40,553 nucleotides of DNA from a virus. Location: positions 1-40,553 of IMG/VR virus record IMGVR_UViG_3300005663_000868. The stretch is one strand, 5' to 3'. Below are positions 29,319 to 38,360 of this stretch, piece after piece; positions within the stretch are counted from its first letter, which is position 1; every line of letters starts with the position of its first letter. The notes below the pieces were generated by a model. The model saw only the letters and a program-made list of their open reading frames with translations, was not told the DNA's origin and searched no databases. Both the position numbers and the translations under genes were made by a program.

Positions 29319-29320
29319 TC

Positions 29321-29839
29321 ATGCCGTTTTCTAATCCAACACCGTCACAGAGGAGACAAATTGAGGAGCGCCTACAGGCCAATAACCTATTTGGTCAGGA
29401 CCCCTTTAACATAGCAGGCGGGTTCGATATTGCAGGGTTGAACCTTGAGGCACAGCGACTTGCGCTGGAATCTGAACTGGCACGGCAGGAATTTGGCCGC
29501 AGTCTTCTACAACAGGTAATGGATGTTCAACGTGATCCGTTTAGTATTGTTCCTGCATTGCAGGGGTTCAGTGCTGCTGGTGGTGGGACGTTGGCTCCTG
29601 CACAGGACTTTGCTCAGACAGGGGGGCGGCCTGCTGATCCGATATTTGGTCAACTAGTCCAGCAGCTTCTGCAAGGTGCGGGGCAGTTTGCGCCAGGAGG
29701 ACAGGGGGCTCCTACTGCTCCATCGGAACTTCAGAAGTTGATTAGTGGGTTTGGTAAGCAACCGTCTGCAATTAACACAGGTAAGACAGTAAGCACCCAG
29801 GATATCTTCAAGAAAATTCAAGCAGGGGGAACACTGTAA
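29321..29839 (+). CDS. Putative internal virion protein, 172 aa
   Basis: Gln-, Gly- and Pro-rich, with one amphipathic helix at about 40-70 (LNLEAQRLALESELARQEFG) and a C-terminal motif VSTQDIFKKIQ shared in part with the next protein. The stop and the next ATG overlap as TAATG. Probably a flexible ejection or head component; inferred from context. Confidence 0.5.
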   Translation: MPFSNPTPSQRRQIEERLQANNLFGQDPFNIAGGFDIAGLNLEAQRLALESELARQEFGRSLLQQVMDVQRDPFSIVPALQGFSAAGGGTLAPAQDFAQTGGRPADPIFGQLVQQLLQGAGQFAPGGQGAPTAPSELQKLISGFGKQPSAINTGKTVSTQDIFKKIQAGGTL

Positions 29840-30348
29840 TGCCTCATACATCCTTTGCAGCACGTAAGAGAAGTAAGAATCCGTCTGTGAGAACTTCGTT
29901 GTTTGATCAGTCTCCGGTACAGAAAGCTGTTAGTCAGTTTGGTCAGGGGACGAATATCCAAGATATTTTCCGTGCTATCCAAACGCAGGGGGTACAACCT
30001 CAGTTACCTCCTGAGCCCTTTCCTGGTGGATTGGGAGGGCAGCCTGTAAGTATTTCCCCCAGTCCTGTTACACTAACGCCTCCTGTAATTGATGATAGCC
30101 CTACAGCACAGGCAGCGAGACTTCTTAGCGGTGCTGTTGCTGGGAACCCGTTTATTAGTCAGGAAGGACAGGGAAGACTTCAGGGTGGACAGGCCCCGCT
30201 TCTAAACCAGATCACTCCATCATTCTTTCGGCAGACGAGTCCTGTGATTCAACAGTCCCTCCTTGGGCTGTTTCAGTCGCTTGGATTACGCCCAGAGGAT
30301 GTGTCATTTATTATGCAACAGTTTACGCCGAGAGGCTTTTCTAGATAA
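29839..30348 (+). CDS. Putative internal virion protein, 169 aa
   Basis: A basic N-terminus, the motif TNIQDIFRAIQ near residue 40 that matches the end of the preceding protein, a long Pro/Gly/Gln-rich middle and a helical end. Coupled to the upstream gene. Role inferred only from place and composition. Confidence 0.5.
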   Translation: MPHTSFAARKRSKNPSVRTSLFDQSPVQKAVSQFGQGTNIQDIFRAIQTQGVQPQLPPEPFPGGLGGQPVSISPSPVTLTPPVIDDSPTAQAARLLSGAVAGNPFISQEGQGRLQGGQAPLLNQITPSFFRQTSPVIQQSLLGLFQSLGLRPEDVSFIMQQFTPRGFSR

Positions 30349-30353
30349 GGGGT

Positions 30354-30635
30354 ATGAGCATGGCGTTTCATTTTGATGTTCGGCAAGTCGGCGTCCGTTG
30401 GGGCGTGTTCGATGTCCGTGATAATTCCCCCGTAGGTAAGACATTTACTACACGTGTTGATGCACGAGCGTGGATGGACGAACTATACGCAGATGAGGGT
30501 CTTCTACAGGATATAGGCTATAGCTTGAACTCCCTGGAAAAGTGGCTAGAGGAGCATAAGAAGTCTCGCTTTAAGTTCTCCGAACAAGGTGAGAACGTTG
30601 GTGCAGGGGACTTGAATACGCCCAAGGTTAGCTAG
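30354..30635 (+). CDS. Hypothetical protein, 93 aa
   Basis: A small globular protein; FDVRQVGVRWGVFDVRDNSPVG suggests a beta-sheet resembling a short repeat domain, followed by a helical acidic part. Its TAG lies within the AGGAGG site of the large gene downstream. Not recognised. Confidence 0.6.
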   Translation: MSMAFHFDVRQVGVRWGVFDVRDNSPVGKTFTTRVDARAWMDELYADEGLLQDIGYSLNSLEKWLEEHKKSRFKFSEQGENVGAGDLNTPKVS

Positions 30636-30647
30636 GAGGCTACCAAG

Positions 30648-33600
30648 ATTCCCTTTAGATTTGGTGATACTATCTTTCGCATGGCGCGTCGGAGGCGTCC
30701 GACACAGTCCATTATACATGGGCCGGAACCACTCCCCCTGTCGCCTGTCCCTGAACCCAGGCCGATCTCTACACCTGTACGGAGCCAGCTAATACGGGCT
30801 CTAGAAGCACAGGCTCAAGCGACGCCTATGATTGAGGCTGAGAGTCAGCTAGGACAGCGATCACAGCGTCTTCAAGATGACTATCGCCTACAACTTCAGA
30901 GGGATGCTGCATTCGCTCAAGAGGCAGAACAGGCTAGAGATGAGCAAGACCGTAACCAACTAGAGCTTCTGCGTGAGGGGTTTGCTCCAGATGAAGACGA
31001 TCTGGGCGCAGATGTACGTCAGGCTGCTGCGTTCCGTGCGGGTACGCAGGACCGTCCCTATTATGAGGTATTAGAAGAAGAACGGTTAAACGAAGGCACA
31101 CGGCGTCTGAAGGCATTTGGTGATATGATGGAGAACCTATCACCTGAGCTACGTGTGGCATTAGCTCCCATGGCAGCAGCAGTGCAGAAGGAGGGACTAT
31201 CTGCGAAGGCATTTAAGGATATTGCTATTGCTGCCCGTGCGGAAGATAATAGCATTTGGCGCTTCTCAGCAGAAGATCGCGCACGGGCTAATCGCGTGAT
31301 AGCTACGCTTGGTCCGCCTATTGATCCCATTCCTGTGATTCCTGAAGGGGAACGTCCGTCTATACGTGAGCAGTTAGGACGCGAACCACGGGAGGAGCCG
31401 GAAACGGTACTAGGGGGACTTAAGGAATCTGTTAAGGCTATTCCGGGAGCAGTAAAGGATATAACTGCTATTGAACCGACAGTTAGCTTGGTTACCAATC
31501 TGGGGCAGGCCGTAGACGCCTTAGTTACTGGCGATTTTAAGGGAGCAGGAGCGGAGCTGCGTGAAGCAGGTGATGATATTGTTACCACAGGTGTTATACC
31601 AGGACTACAGCAGGAGCGTATCCTAACTGCCCTGGAAGCTGAACAGGATGTTATTACACCTATCACACGTCCTTTCCTCCGTACCACATTGACAAGTGCA
31701 GGCGTGCCCGATAATTGGGCAGAACCAATATCTAAGTATGGGGCCGAGTTCCTTGTTCCTAGCTCACTGCTTCCTGTATCTCGAATTAAGGCTGGAGTGC
31801 CGATCCTAAAACAACTGCCTGCTTTAATAAATGTCATGGCTCAGGAAGGGGCCATCAACGTTGGACAGGATATCGCGGGAAGGCGCTCACGTGGGGAAGA
31901 TGATCCCACGCTAGCAGAGAGCCTGCTTATCTTTGCCGCTGGTGGCCTCGCTCGTGGTGGACTAGAGACAATTGTGGGTCCGTTTGTTAAAAAGACAATT
32001 ACTCCGTTCATTGATAAGTTGCGAGGGAGGGGCGTGCCTGTAGATGTTCCGATCTCACAGGTGGATGATCCTCGGTTCTTTGCCGATGTAGCGGAGGAGG
32101 CTGTACCTTCTCCCGCTGTGCGTGCCGTGGAGCCTGGGGCTGCTCAAGTGGAAGGTGCAGGACTTACATTTACCCCTCGTACTCAAAGTCCAACAGACAT
32201 TACAAAGGGACAGATTATTGAGGATGCCACTGATGCTGGGGGACGACGTATAGGGGAGATTGAATATAGAATTGATCCTCGCCAACTAGAGCGTGTAGAG
32301 GTTGTCAATGTCTTTGTGGAAGAGGAGTTCCGTGGACAGGGCTTTGGTAGTGCCCTACGTAACCGTGCAATAGAAGCCGGGCAGGAGCGGGGGGCCGCAC
32401 GGGTTACAGGAGAAGCTATTAGTACTGAGGGTGGAAGGCTTGGCGGTGGAGTTAAGGGTGAAGAGTTTGATGTTGATATTCCACCAAAGGCTGTGACAGA
32501 GGCCCCCACAAAACCTGGCGACGTGGTGGATGAAGCTATCGCGCGCGGCGAAGACTCCCCGCTTACAACCTTTCAGCCTAAGCCAGAAGGCGACCTTCCT
32601 GAACGGATAGCCGCGCTTGAGGCGGGTGTAAAGCAGGCTGATGATGCGGTGGACGGTGCAGTACGAGGAACAAAGGGGGCCTTACGTAAGACAGCACAAG
32701 AACTACGTGCCAAGCTCAGAGGTGCGAATAAAGAACTGAAGGACATACAGGACTATAACCAGTTTGAGCTTCCCAAGCTGCGGGACAGGATGGCGGTCCG
32801 TCTCGACCGTGCTCAGAAAACTGCTGACATTCAGCGTGGTAAGGCAGAACGCGCAACTCCGGCCCGCCGTGATCAGGCTAGGATAGATGCACAAGCGGCA
32901 GAAGGACGGGCAAATGTTCTAGCTGATAACCCTGGGGCTGTAGATAAATTGACCGATGCGGTGCAGTCAGCACGACGTAGTGTGACGTTGGCGGAGGTGG
33001 AAGTTAGCGCAGGACGGCGTACCCAAGCTGCTGCCGCTGGACGCGCTCTTGAAAGTGCGACAGGACTACCAATTGGCGAGCAGATTGCCCGTACACGTGG
33101 GGCACTAAAGGGAAAGATACGTCCTGAAGGGCTGGAAGGCGCAGCGGTACGGCTTGATCCCGAAACGGAACAGGTATTGACTGATGCAATTAATCAGTAT
33201 TTCCGTGTTACGAAGAAACAACCGCTGAAGGCGGGGAACGCACTTGAGGCGTTGGAATCGGTGCTGACAGGTGATTACAACAAGCTCACACGGTCGAAGC
33301 TGGACCTTTTAGAAGATGCGTTAGGCTTTGACTTCCACGTTGCGCTGACAAAGGCAATGGCCGAGGCCCCGCTGAAGGTGTCGGATGAGATTCTTTGGGG
33401 CGCATTGACTGTCTGGAATCTCCCGCGTCGGTTCTTGGCAGGACTGGGCGACTGGTCCTATATGTTACGTCAGGACCTTTTCTCCGCCATCACTGAACCC
33501 GGACTATGGCTTCGGCGTGCCAGAACGTATCCTGAGGCTTTCCTTAGCGCGACGGATGCAGCGAAGACGACTGAGAGGCTGATAGATGATCCGGTCTACC

Positions 33601-35525
33601 GCCTAGCACGTGAGCAAAATGTAACCATGCCCGTTCTCAGCGAGCAAATCGCGGGTGAAGAATTAGCGTTGATGGGGACAGAGAAGGGCTGGTTTGCGCG
33701 GCAGCTACGGGATATTCCTCTACTTGGAAGAATGTTTGATGCTACCGATAGAAGTGCGTCTATTTACATTTCTACAAGTAGGGCAGAGAACTGGGAGAAT
33801 TGGCTTGTAAGAGACATCATTTCCCCAGAAACACGGATACGTTATCTAGATGCGCCAACCCGTGGTGGAAAGGCGGATGTCCTCCGTGATTTCATGGCGG
33901 AGAACGCGCAAAACGATAAGGCTGCACAGGTTCTTGGTAGTTTTGTTAATGAAACCTCTGGCCGTGGGGCGCTAGGAAAACTGGAGAAGTACCTTGGCCC
34001 CCTTAACGTGATATTCTTTGCCCCCCGCTTTGTGGCTGGACAAGTAACTCGTCTGCGGTTTGCGGCTCAGTCAGGGATACCTATGCCAGTACGTATGTTG
34101 GCTGTGAGAAAGCTGACACAGTTCTATGGCACACTAGCAGGTATTCTGGGGGTTATTAAGGCAAGCGGTATTGCAGAGGTTGAAATGGACCCGCGCTCAG
34201 TTGACTTTGCAAAGGTGAGGGTTGGTAATCAGCGGATTGATATTACGAGTGGACTCCAGCCGCTTATGCGGTATATAGCACAGATTAGTCGTGGGCAGCG
34301 AAAGCCGGAAGTGGGCGACTTGCAAGATGTAGATATTAAAGCCGCGCTTCTTAATTTTACTCGATCAAAGATGGCTCCAGGATCAGGTGTGATTTGGTCA
34401 CTTCTTGAAGGGGAGACGTTCATTGGTGAAGATATCGGTCTGGTTCAGTTGGCTACTGACCTTTTTGTTCCGATTTTTGGGCAGGACGTACAGGAGGCAT
34501 TCGCATCCGGTACGCCGATTAACCGTATGACATCATTACTAGCCTTTGTAGGTGTAGGCATTCAGACCTATGAAACACGATCTGCGGCTACCGAGCAGGT
34601 TATTGCTGACATGTTTGAGGCGGGAATGATTGACCCCTATCAGTATGACGATCTGCCACAAACGTTTGGTGAACTTCTGCCGGAAGATAGGGTAGAGTTC
34701 CAGAAGGTTGCGCCTAAGCTGTGGTCAGAGATCGAGGAGAGCGGTGCTGAACGTGCGGGTGATGTGAGTGAGGGCGGTCAGCGTGCCCTACTCGGTGATG
34801 TTGCTGATAGAGGGAGAGAAGAGCTTGACCGCACACTCCAAGGCGCAGCAGAGCGGTATCGCAGTAGCGGACAGAGTTCGGGGGAAGGTAAGCAGTTTCG
34901 GGATACAGTAGGTGATGCGATTATTGCTCGCCGTGGCTTGCAAACAGCAATTCAGGCAGAGTTTGAAACTTTAGATATTGAACAGAAGGAACGCTCTGGT
35001 CCAGTATTTGATGACTTGGATAACTACTTTGGCATCTTCGATAAGTACCCTGATGTAGCATTTGATCCTGCCCAACGTGAGGAGATGTTTGATGAGCTAG
35101 AGCGGTTCTTTGATGGTATTGGCACAGCGCGGGCAGATGCAGTGGACGCACAGCTTGGGCTGGATTCACGCACGGTGCCTGAGTATGCCCAACTACGTAA
35201 TGACAAGACTATAATCCGTGAGTCGGGCTGGTTTGATATCGGACAGGGCGTGTGGGATGAGATGCGGAGGCAGCGTCCTGATATGCGACTACCGAAGACA
35301 AGGAGAGAATATGAGGCACAAGTAAGTGATCGTGCAAACCTAAAATTCCCCAATAACCCACGAGCACGAGACGCCTTTAGAGATGGAGATCGTACCTTAA
35401 AGGTCTACAGTCGGCGTAAGGATGATGCGAATCAGCGATGGTATGCTGAACATCCCAACCTTCTAGTCATTCTTGATCGTTGGGGATATAGAGAATTCGC
35501 TGTATCGAAACCAGTACAACGATAA
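30648..35525 (+). CDS. Giant internal virion protein with embedded GNAT domain
   Basis: The frame from the ATG at 30681 gives 1614 residues. That ATG has no ribosome site, while an ATT at 30648 in the same frame has AGGAGG eight bases upstream, so I take the ATT as the likelier start (11 residues more). Residue numbers here count from the ATG. Coiled-coil stretches lie at 30-160 and 640-790. At about 519-580, VFVEEEFRGQGFGSALRNRAIE is motif A of a GNAT acetyltransferase. Residues about 885-1290 match large phage ejection or polyvalent proteins (for example LGPLNVIFFAPRFVAGQVTRL and DPRSVDFAKVRVG). Likely carried in the capsid and ejected into the host. Confidence 0.75.
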   Translation: MPFRFGDTIFRMARRRRPTQSIIHGPEPLPLSPVPEPRPISTPVRSQLIRALEAQAQATPMIEAESQLGQRSQRLQDDYRLQLQRDAAFAQEAEQARDEQDRNQLELLREGFAPDEDDLGADVRQAAAFRAGTQDRPYYEVLEEERLNEGTRRLKAFGDMMENLSPELRVALAPMAAAVQKEGLSAKAFKDIAIAARAEDNSIWRFSAEDRARANRVIATLGPPIDPIPVIPEGERPSIREQLGREPREEPETVLGGLKESVKAIPGAVKDITAIEPTVSLVTNLGQAVDALVTGDFKGAGAELREAGDDIVTTGVIPGLQQERILTALEAEQDVITPITRPFLRTTLTSAGVPDNWAEPISKYGAEFLVPSSLLPVSRIKAGVPILKQLPALINVMAQEGAINVGQDIAGRRSRGEDDPTLAESLLIFAAGGLARGGLETIVGPFVKKTITPFIDKLRGRGVPVDVPISQVDDPRFFADVAEEAVPSPAVRAVEPGAAQVEGAGLTFTPRTQSPTDITKGQIIEDATDAGGRRIGEIEYRIDPRQLERVEVVNVFVEEEFRGQGFGSALRNRAIEAGQERGAARVTGEAISTEGGRLGGGVKGEEFDVDIPPKAVTEAPTKPGDVVDEAIARGEDSPLTTFQPKPEGDLPERIAALEAGVKQADDAVDGAVRGTKGALRKTAQELRAKLRGANKELKDIQDYNQFELPKLRDRMAVRLDRAQKTADIQRGKAERATPARRDQARIDAQAAEGRANVLADNPGAVDKLTDAVQSARRSVTLAEVEVSAGRRTQAAAAGRALESATGLPIGEQIARTRGALKGKIRPEGLEGAAVRLDPETEQVLTDAINQYFRVTKKQPLKAGNALEALESVLTGDYNKLTRSKLDLLEDALGFDFHVALTKAMAEAPLKVSDEILWGALTVWNLPRRFLAGLGDWSYMLRQDLFSAITEPGLWLRRARTYPEAFLSATDAAKTTERLIDDPVYRLAREQNVTMPVLSEQIAGEELALMGTEKGWFARQLRDIPLLGRMFDATDRSASIYISTSRAENWENWLVRDIISPETRIRYLDAPTRGGKADVLRDFMAENAQNDKAAQVLGSFVNETSGRGALGKLEKYLGPLNVIFFAPRFVAGQVTRLRFAAQSGIPMPVRMLAVRKLTQFYGTLAGILGVIKASGIAEVEMDPRSVDFAKVRVGNQRIDITSGLQPLMRYIAQISRGQRKPEVGDLQDVDIKAALLNFTRSKMAPGSGVIWSLLEGETFIGEDIGLVQLATDLFVPIFGQDVQEAFASGTPINRMTSLLAFVGVGIQTYETRSAATEQVIADMFEAGMIDPYQYDDLPQTFGELLPEDRVEFQKVAPKLWSEIEESGAERAGDVSEGGQRALLGDVADRGREELDRTLQGAAERYRSSGQSSGEGKQFRDTVGDAIIARRGLQTAIQAEFETLDIEQKERSGPVFDDLDNYFGIFDKYPDVAFDPAQREEMFDELERFFDGIGTARADAVDAQLGLDSRTVPEYAQLRNDKTIIRESGWFDIGQGVWDEMRRQRPDMRLPKTRREYEAQVSDRANLKFPNNPRARDAFRDGDRTLKVYSRRKDDANQRWYAEHPNLLVILDRWGYREFAVSKPVQR

Positions 35526-35534
35526 ACCTTCACC

Positions 35535-35563
35535 TTGACGTTAGGGTTAGGGTATGATATACT
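35535..35563 (+). promoter_or_regulatory. Promoter of the scaffold-capsid operon
   Basis: TTGACG (35535-35540), 17-base spacer, TATACT (35558-35563) with upstream TGA. It lies in the 57-base gap before the scaffold gene and would allow extra transcription of capsid genes. Confidence 0.7.
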
Positions 35564-35582
35564 TATGATAGGAGACTAACTA

Positions 35583-36647
35583 ATGGCTACACAGATACAA
35601 GTAGTAGAGGAAGACACAACAGTCGTGGAAGATACCGATAACCCTCCCGTGACGGACGCTCTTCAGGAACCCGTAGATCAGGCCCCAGCCGATCCTGTTG
35701 AAGCAAAGGACTCAACGGCAGACCCCGTTGCTCCTGAGCCGACAGTTGTTGACGCTGCACCGGATGCGGATACTGAGAAAACGGCGGACACCAAGGAGGA
35801 AGAGCCTAAGGAAGCCGATGAACCGTGGGAACTAGACGATGATACTATTGAAGCGATTGCTGACTCCTATGGAGATAAACTTGCAAGCACAAAGGGTATT
35901 AAGGATATCGTCGCTAAGTCTGTCAAGGACGAAGTTGCACGGCAGGTACGGGAGTATCAGTCTGCAACAGATGGTCAGGGACAGGCAGAGCAGCTTGTCA
36001 ATCAGGGACGTGTAGCGGCGGAGAAGATGCAACAGTTTGCAACGAAAGCCGCAGGCGAACTTGCTAAGGCCGCAAATGGTGAAGAAGGAATTGATGCCAA
36101 CGTCTTTGATAAAACAGAGTTCATCGGATCACTTGAGCAGTATGGCTCGGCAACTGCGCTCTATGAGCGGCACATATTTGAATCCGCCACACAGGACGGG
36201 TTCGATCATGTCTTTGCTGACGTGCTGCCAGAACTCTCGGACGAACACCGCGAGGAGCTACAGGGGATCGTTAATACCGCGAATCGGATGCGAGGCGATC
36301 CACGACAGTCACAGCGGGCAGATGCCTACTGGATGAGAGAGCTTCTTGGGTTCGTAGCAAACCGAGCAACTGAGAACGGGCGGACGCTTGAACACCAACA
36401 GCTTACGAATCGCAGGGCAGTGAAGGGGAAGATTGCAGACTCCAATGCTGTCACCGCTGCGAAGGCGAAGATAGAGGCGAGTAAGCAGCCTCCCCGTGTG
36501 CCGAAGTCTGATCCGAAGGCAGGACCAGTTGAATTCTCCGAAGAGGGCTACCAGAGGATTAAGCAGAGCGGTGTGCCGAGTTCGGAGATTCAAGAGTATG
36601 TGAATAACTGGTCTGCTGCTCGGAGACGTTCGGCTAGTATTAAATAA
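35583..36647 (+). CDS. Scaffolding protein
   Basis: 354 residues directly upstream of the major capsid gene. The N-terminal 90 residues are very acidic and rich in Asp, Glu, Pro and Thr; the middle is a coiled coil; the basic C-terminus (RRRSASIK) is typical of the capsid-binding end of phage scaffolds. It guides prohead assembly. Called by position and composition. TAGGAGACTAACTA precedes the ATG. Confidence 0.75.
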   Translation: MATQIQVVEEDTTVVEDTDNPPVTDALQEPVDQAPADPVEAKDSTADPVAPEPTVVDAAPDADTEKTADTKEEEPKEADEPWELDDDTIEAIADSYGDKLASTKGIKDIVAKSVKDEVARQVREYQSATDGQGQAEQLVNQGRVAAEKMQQFATKAAGELAKAANGEEGIDANVFDKTEFIGSLEQYGSATALYERHIFESATQDGFDHVFADVLPELSDEHREELQGIVNTANRMRGDPRQSQRADAYWMRELLGFVANRATENGRTLEHQQLTNRRAVKGKIADSNAVTAAKAKIEASKQPPRVPKSDPKAGPVEFSEEGYQRIKQSGVPSSEIQEYVNNWSAARRRSASIK

Positions 36648-36672
36648 TATAACTAGGAAGGAGAACAACTAA

Positions 36673-37578
36673 TTGGCTATTACAGACCGTGAGATGACCA
36701 GCACCACGCACGATGACTTTCTTCCGATTGTGTGGGCTGATGACACGCGCGATGCGATCCAGTTTAATGAAGTGCTACCAAAGCTTGTAAATACGTCTTA
36801 TGAAGATGAGCTTCGTGTAGGTCGCGTGCTTCGTATTCCGTTGCGGGCGAACTATGACACGCAGACTAAGAGCGAGGGTGTTGGAAACACCATTAGCTTT
36901 CAGTCTGTACCCGGAACTGGAGCGTTTGGAAACGTACAGGATGTGACGGTGAATACGTTTGAGTATGCAGCCGCACTTCTGAACGCCGTCGTTGCTGCTC
37001 AGTCTAAGTATGATGAGCGCCAGCGAATCGCACAGGGTATTGGATATGCACTCATGCGTGGTATGGAGGTTAGCATTTCTGCCCTCTTCCAAAGCTTTAC
37101 TCAGATCGTTGGTACGCTTGGTGCCGACCCTGACGATGCTGTGCTACGGCGTGCGTGGCAGTACCTAGCGGATTCTGGTGTGTATGACAACGCTTCGTGG
37201 GTCTTTGGCCCTGCTGCTGTTTCTGCACTCTTTGGTAACAACAAGTTTACCAGCAAGGACTTTGTAGATGCGAAGTCGGTTATTGAAACTGCTACGCTTC
37301 CTCCGCTCTACAACTATCCAGCATATAGTTCTAACCTGCTTAGGGCACCGTCTACTGGACAGACTGACTGTACGCTAATGCACAAGGAAGCTATTATCCT
37401 AATCCGTCAGATCAAGCCCACGTTCCGTGAGCAGTTCCTTATTAGGAATCTTGCAGACGGAATCGTTGCCTACAACCTCTACGTGGCTGCTGAAGCTAAC
37501 TGGGTGGTTGAGACACCGGCTACAAATGCTGACCCCACTACGACGGATGCGGGCGGCGTTTTGATCCGAACCGGATAG
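36673..37578 (+). CDS. Major capsid protein
   Basis: 301 residues, starting at a TTG (36673) with AAGGAGAAC upstream; the first in-frame ATG is seven codons later. The fold elements of HK97-type capsid proteins are suggested by the N-terminal helix region, the beta-rich middle (EDELRVGRVLRIPLRA) and the long spine-like helix (YDERQRIAQGIGYALMRGMEVSISALFQ). Strong place after scaffold. It builds the icosahedral shell. The use of TTG for an abundant protein is unusual but the site is good. Confidence 0.8.
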   Translation: MAITDREMTSTTHDDFLPIVWADDTRDAIQFNEVLPKLVNTSYEDELRVGRVLRIPLRANYDTQTKSEGVGNTISFQSVPGTGAFGNVQDVTVNTFEYAAALLNAVVAAQSKYDERQRIAQGIGYALMRGMEVSISALFQSFTQIVGTLGADPDDAVLRRAWQYLADSGVYDNASWVFGPAAVSALFGNNKFTSKDFVDAKSVIETATLPPLYNYPAYSSNLLRAPSTGQTDCTLMHKEAIILIRQIKPTFREQFLIRNLADGIVAYNLYVAAEANWVVETPATNADPTTTDAGGVLIRTG

Positions 37579-37606
37579 ACAAGTAGACAAAAGAAGGAGT
37601 AAGTAT

Positions 37607-37705
37607 ATGGGACAGAAAGGTACCGAAGGTTCGACACAGAAGGCGGTTAGCCCCAATCCTTCTAAGCCGAACTCGAACAAGACCGTAGGTAAGAAAAACG
37701 CCTAG
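37607..37705 (+). CDS. Basic mini-protein, 32 aa
   Basis: AAGAAGGAGTAAGT precedes the ATG. A Lys/Ser/Asn-rich, likely disordered peptide between capsid and head genes. Possibly a minor head peptide; not recognised. Confidence 0.5.
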   Translation: MGQKGTEGSTQKAVSPNPSKPNSNKTVGKKNA

Positions 37706-37739
37706 TTGATGGGGAACGGGCGGGTTCCCCAAAGACGAT

Positions 37740-38360
37740 ATGAAGATTGAAATCAAAGCTGAACCAGAATATGGCTTGGTGAGCAAGGTAGGCTCCATTG
37801 ACCTTGAATATGGGGTTAAGGGGAGCGAGTTGGAGAGGGAGCTGAGGGCTGCACAAGAAGCATTTCTCCGTTCGATGGACCTGCGTGGGTTGGTATTGGA
37901 TAAAAGAGTGCCTCAGAACCCACGGTGGACTACAGATGGTGAAGGAAAGCTAAGTGCCACGTATGCAATAGATTGGGAGGGCGTGCGAAGGCCGAAGACG
38001 ACTACTTCTGATGGCAAAGAAGTCGAACTGCCGAATAAGAAGGAAACGAGCCTAGAAGATACACAGGGCATGGTAGAGTACCGTATCGTGGGCGTCTTCT
38101 GGGCACCGAAGCAGGCAGTAGAGATACTTAAACACCGTGAGCAGATTAAAGACGAAGAACGGGCAAAGCGGAATGGGAAGTCCTTTGGATACGGTGGGGG
38201 AGAGCTTCCGACGATCCCGAATTATCCCGGCGATGATGCTTTTGATGGACAAGAGTATTCGAGCCGAAGTATACAGAAGGGACCAATAGAAAATGGCAAC
38301 AAAGCAGACAGAGCCGACAGACGAATCGTTGATGACGACACAAGAAGGCTCTCCGGTTGA
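37740..38360 (+). CDS. Hypothetical virion-block protein, 206 aa
   Basis: Beta-rich N-terminal half, helical and basic second half (AVEILKHREQIKDEERAKRNG) and a polar tail. It overlaps the next gene by 68 bases. Possibly a head-tail or tail protein by place. Not recognised. Confidence 0.6.
   Translation: MKIEIKAEPEYGLVSKVGSIDLEYGVKGSELERELRAAQEAFLRSMDLRGLVLDKRVPQNPRWTTDGEGKLSATYAIDWEGVRRPKTTTSDGKEVELPNKKETSLEDTQGMVEYRIVGVFWAPKQAVEILKHREQIKDEERAKRNGKSFGYGGGELPTIPNYPGDDAFDGQEYSSRSIQKGPIENGNKADRADRRIVDDDTRRLSG

Noticed and set aside
31061-31837. Long antisense frame (258 codons) opposite the giant virion gene
   Set aside because: It is the mirror of a clearly coding strand, has no ribosome site and shows Ser/Arg/Ala bias expected of antisense frames.
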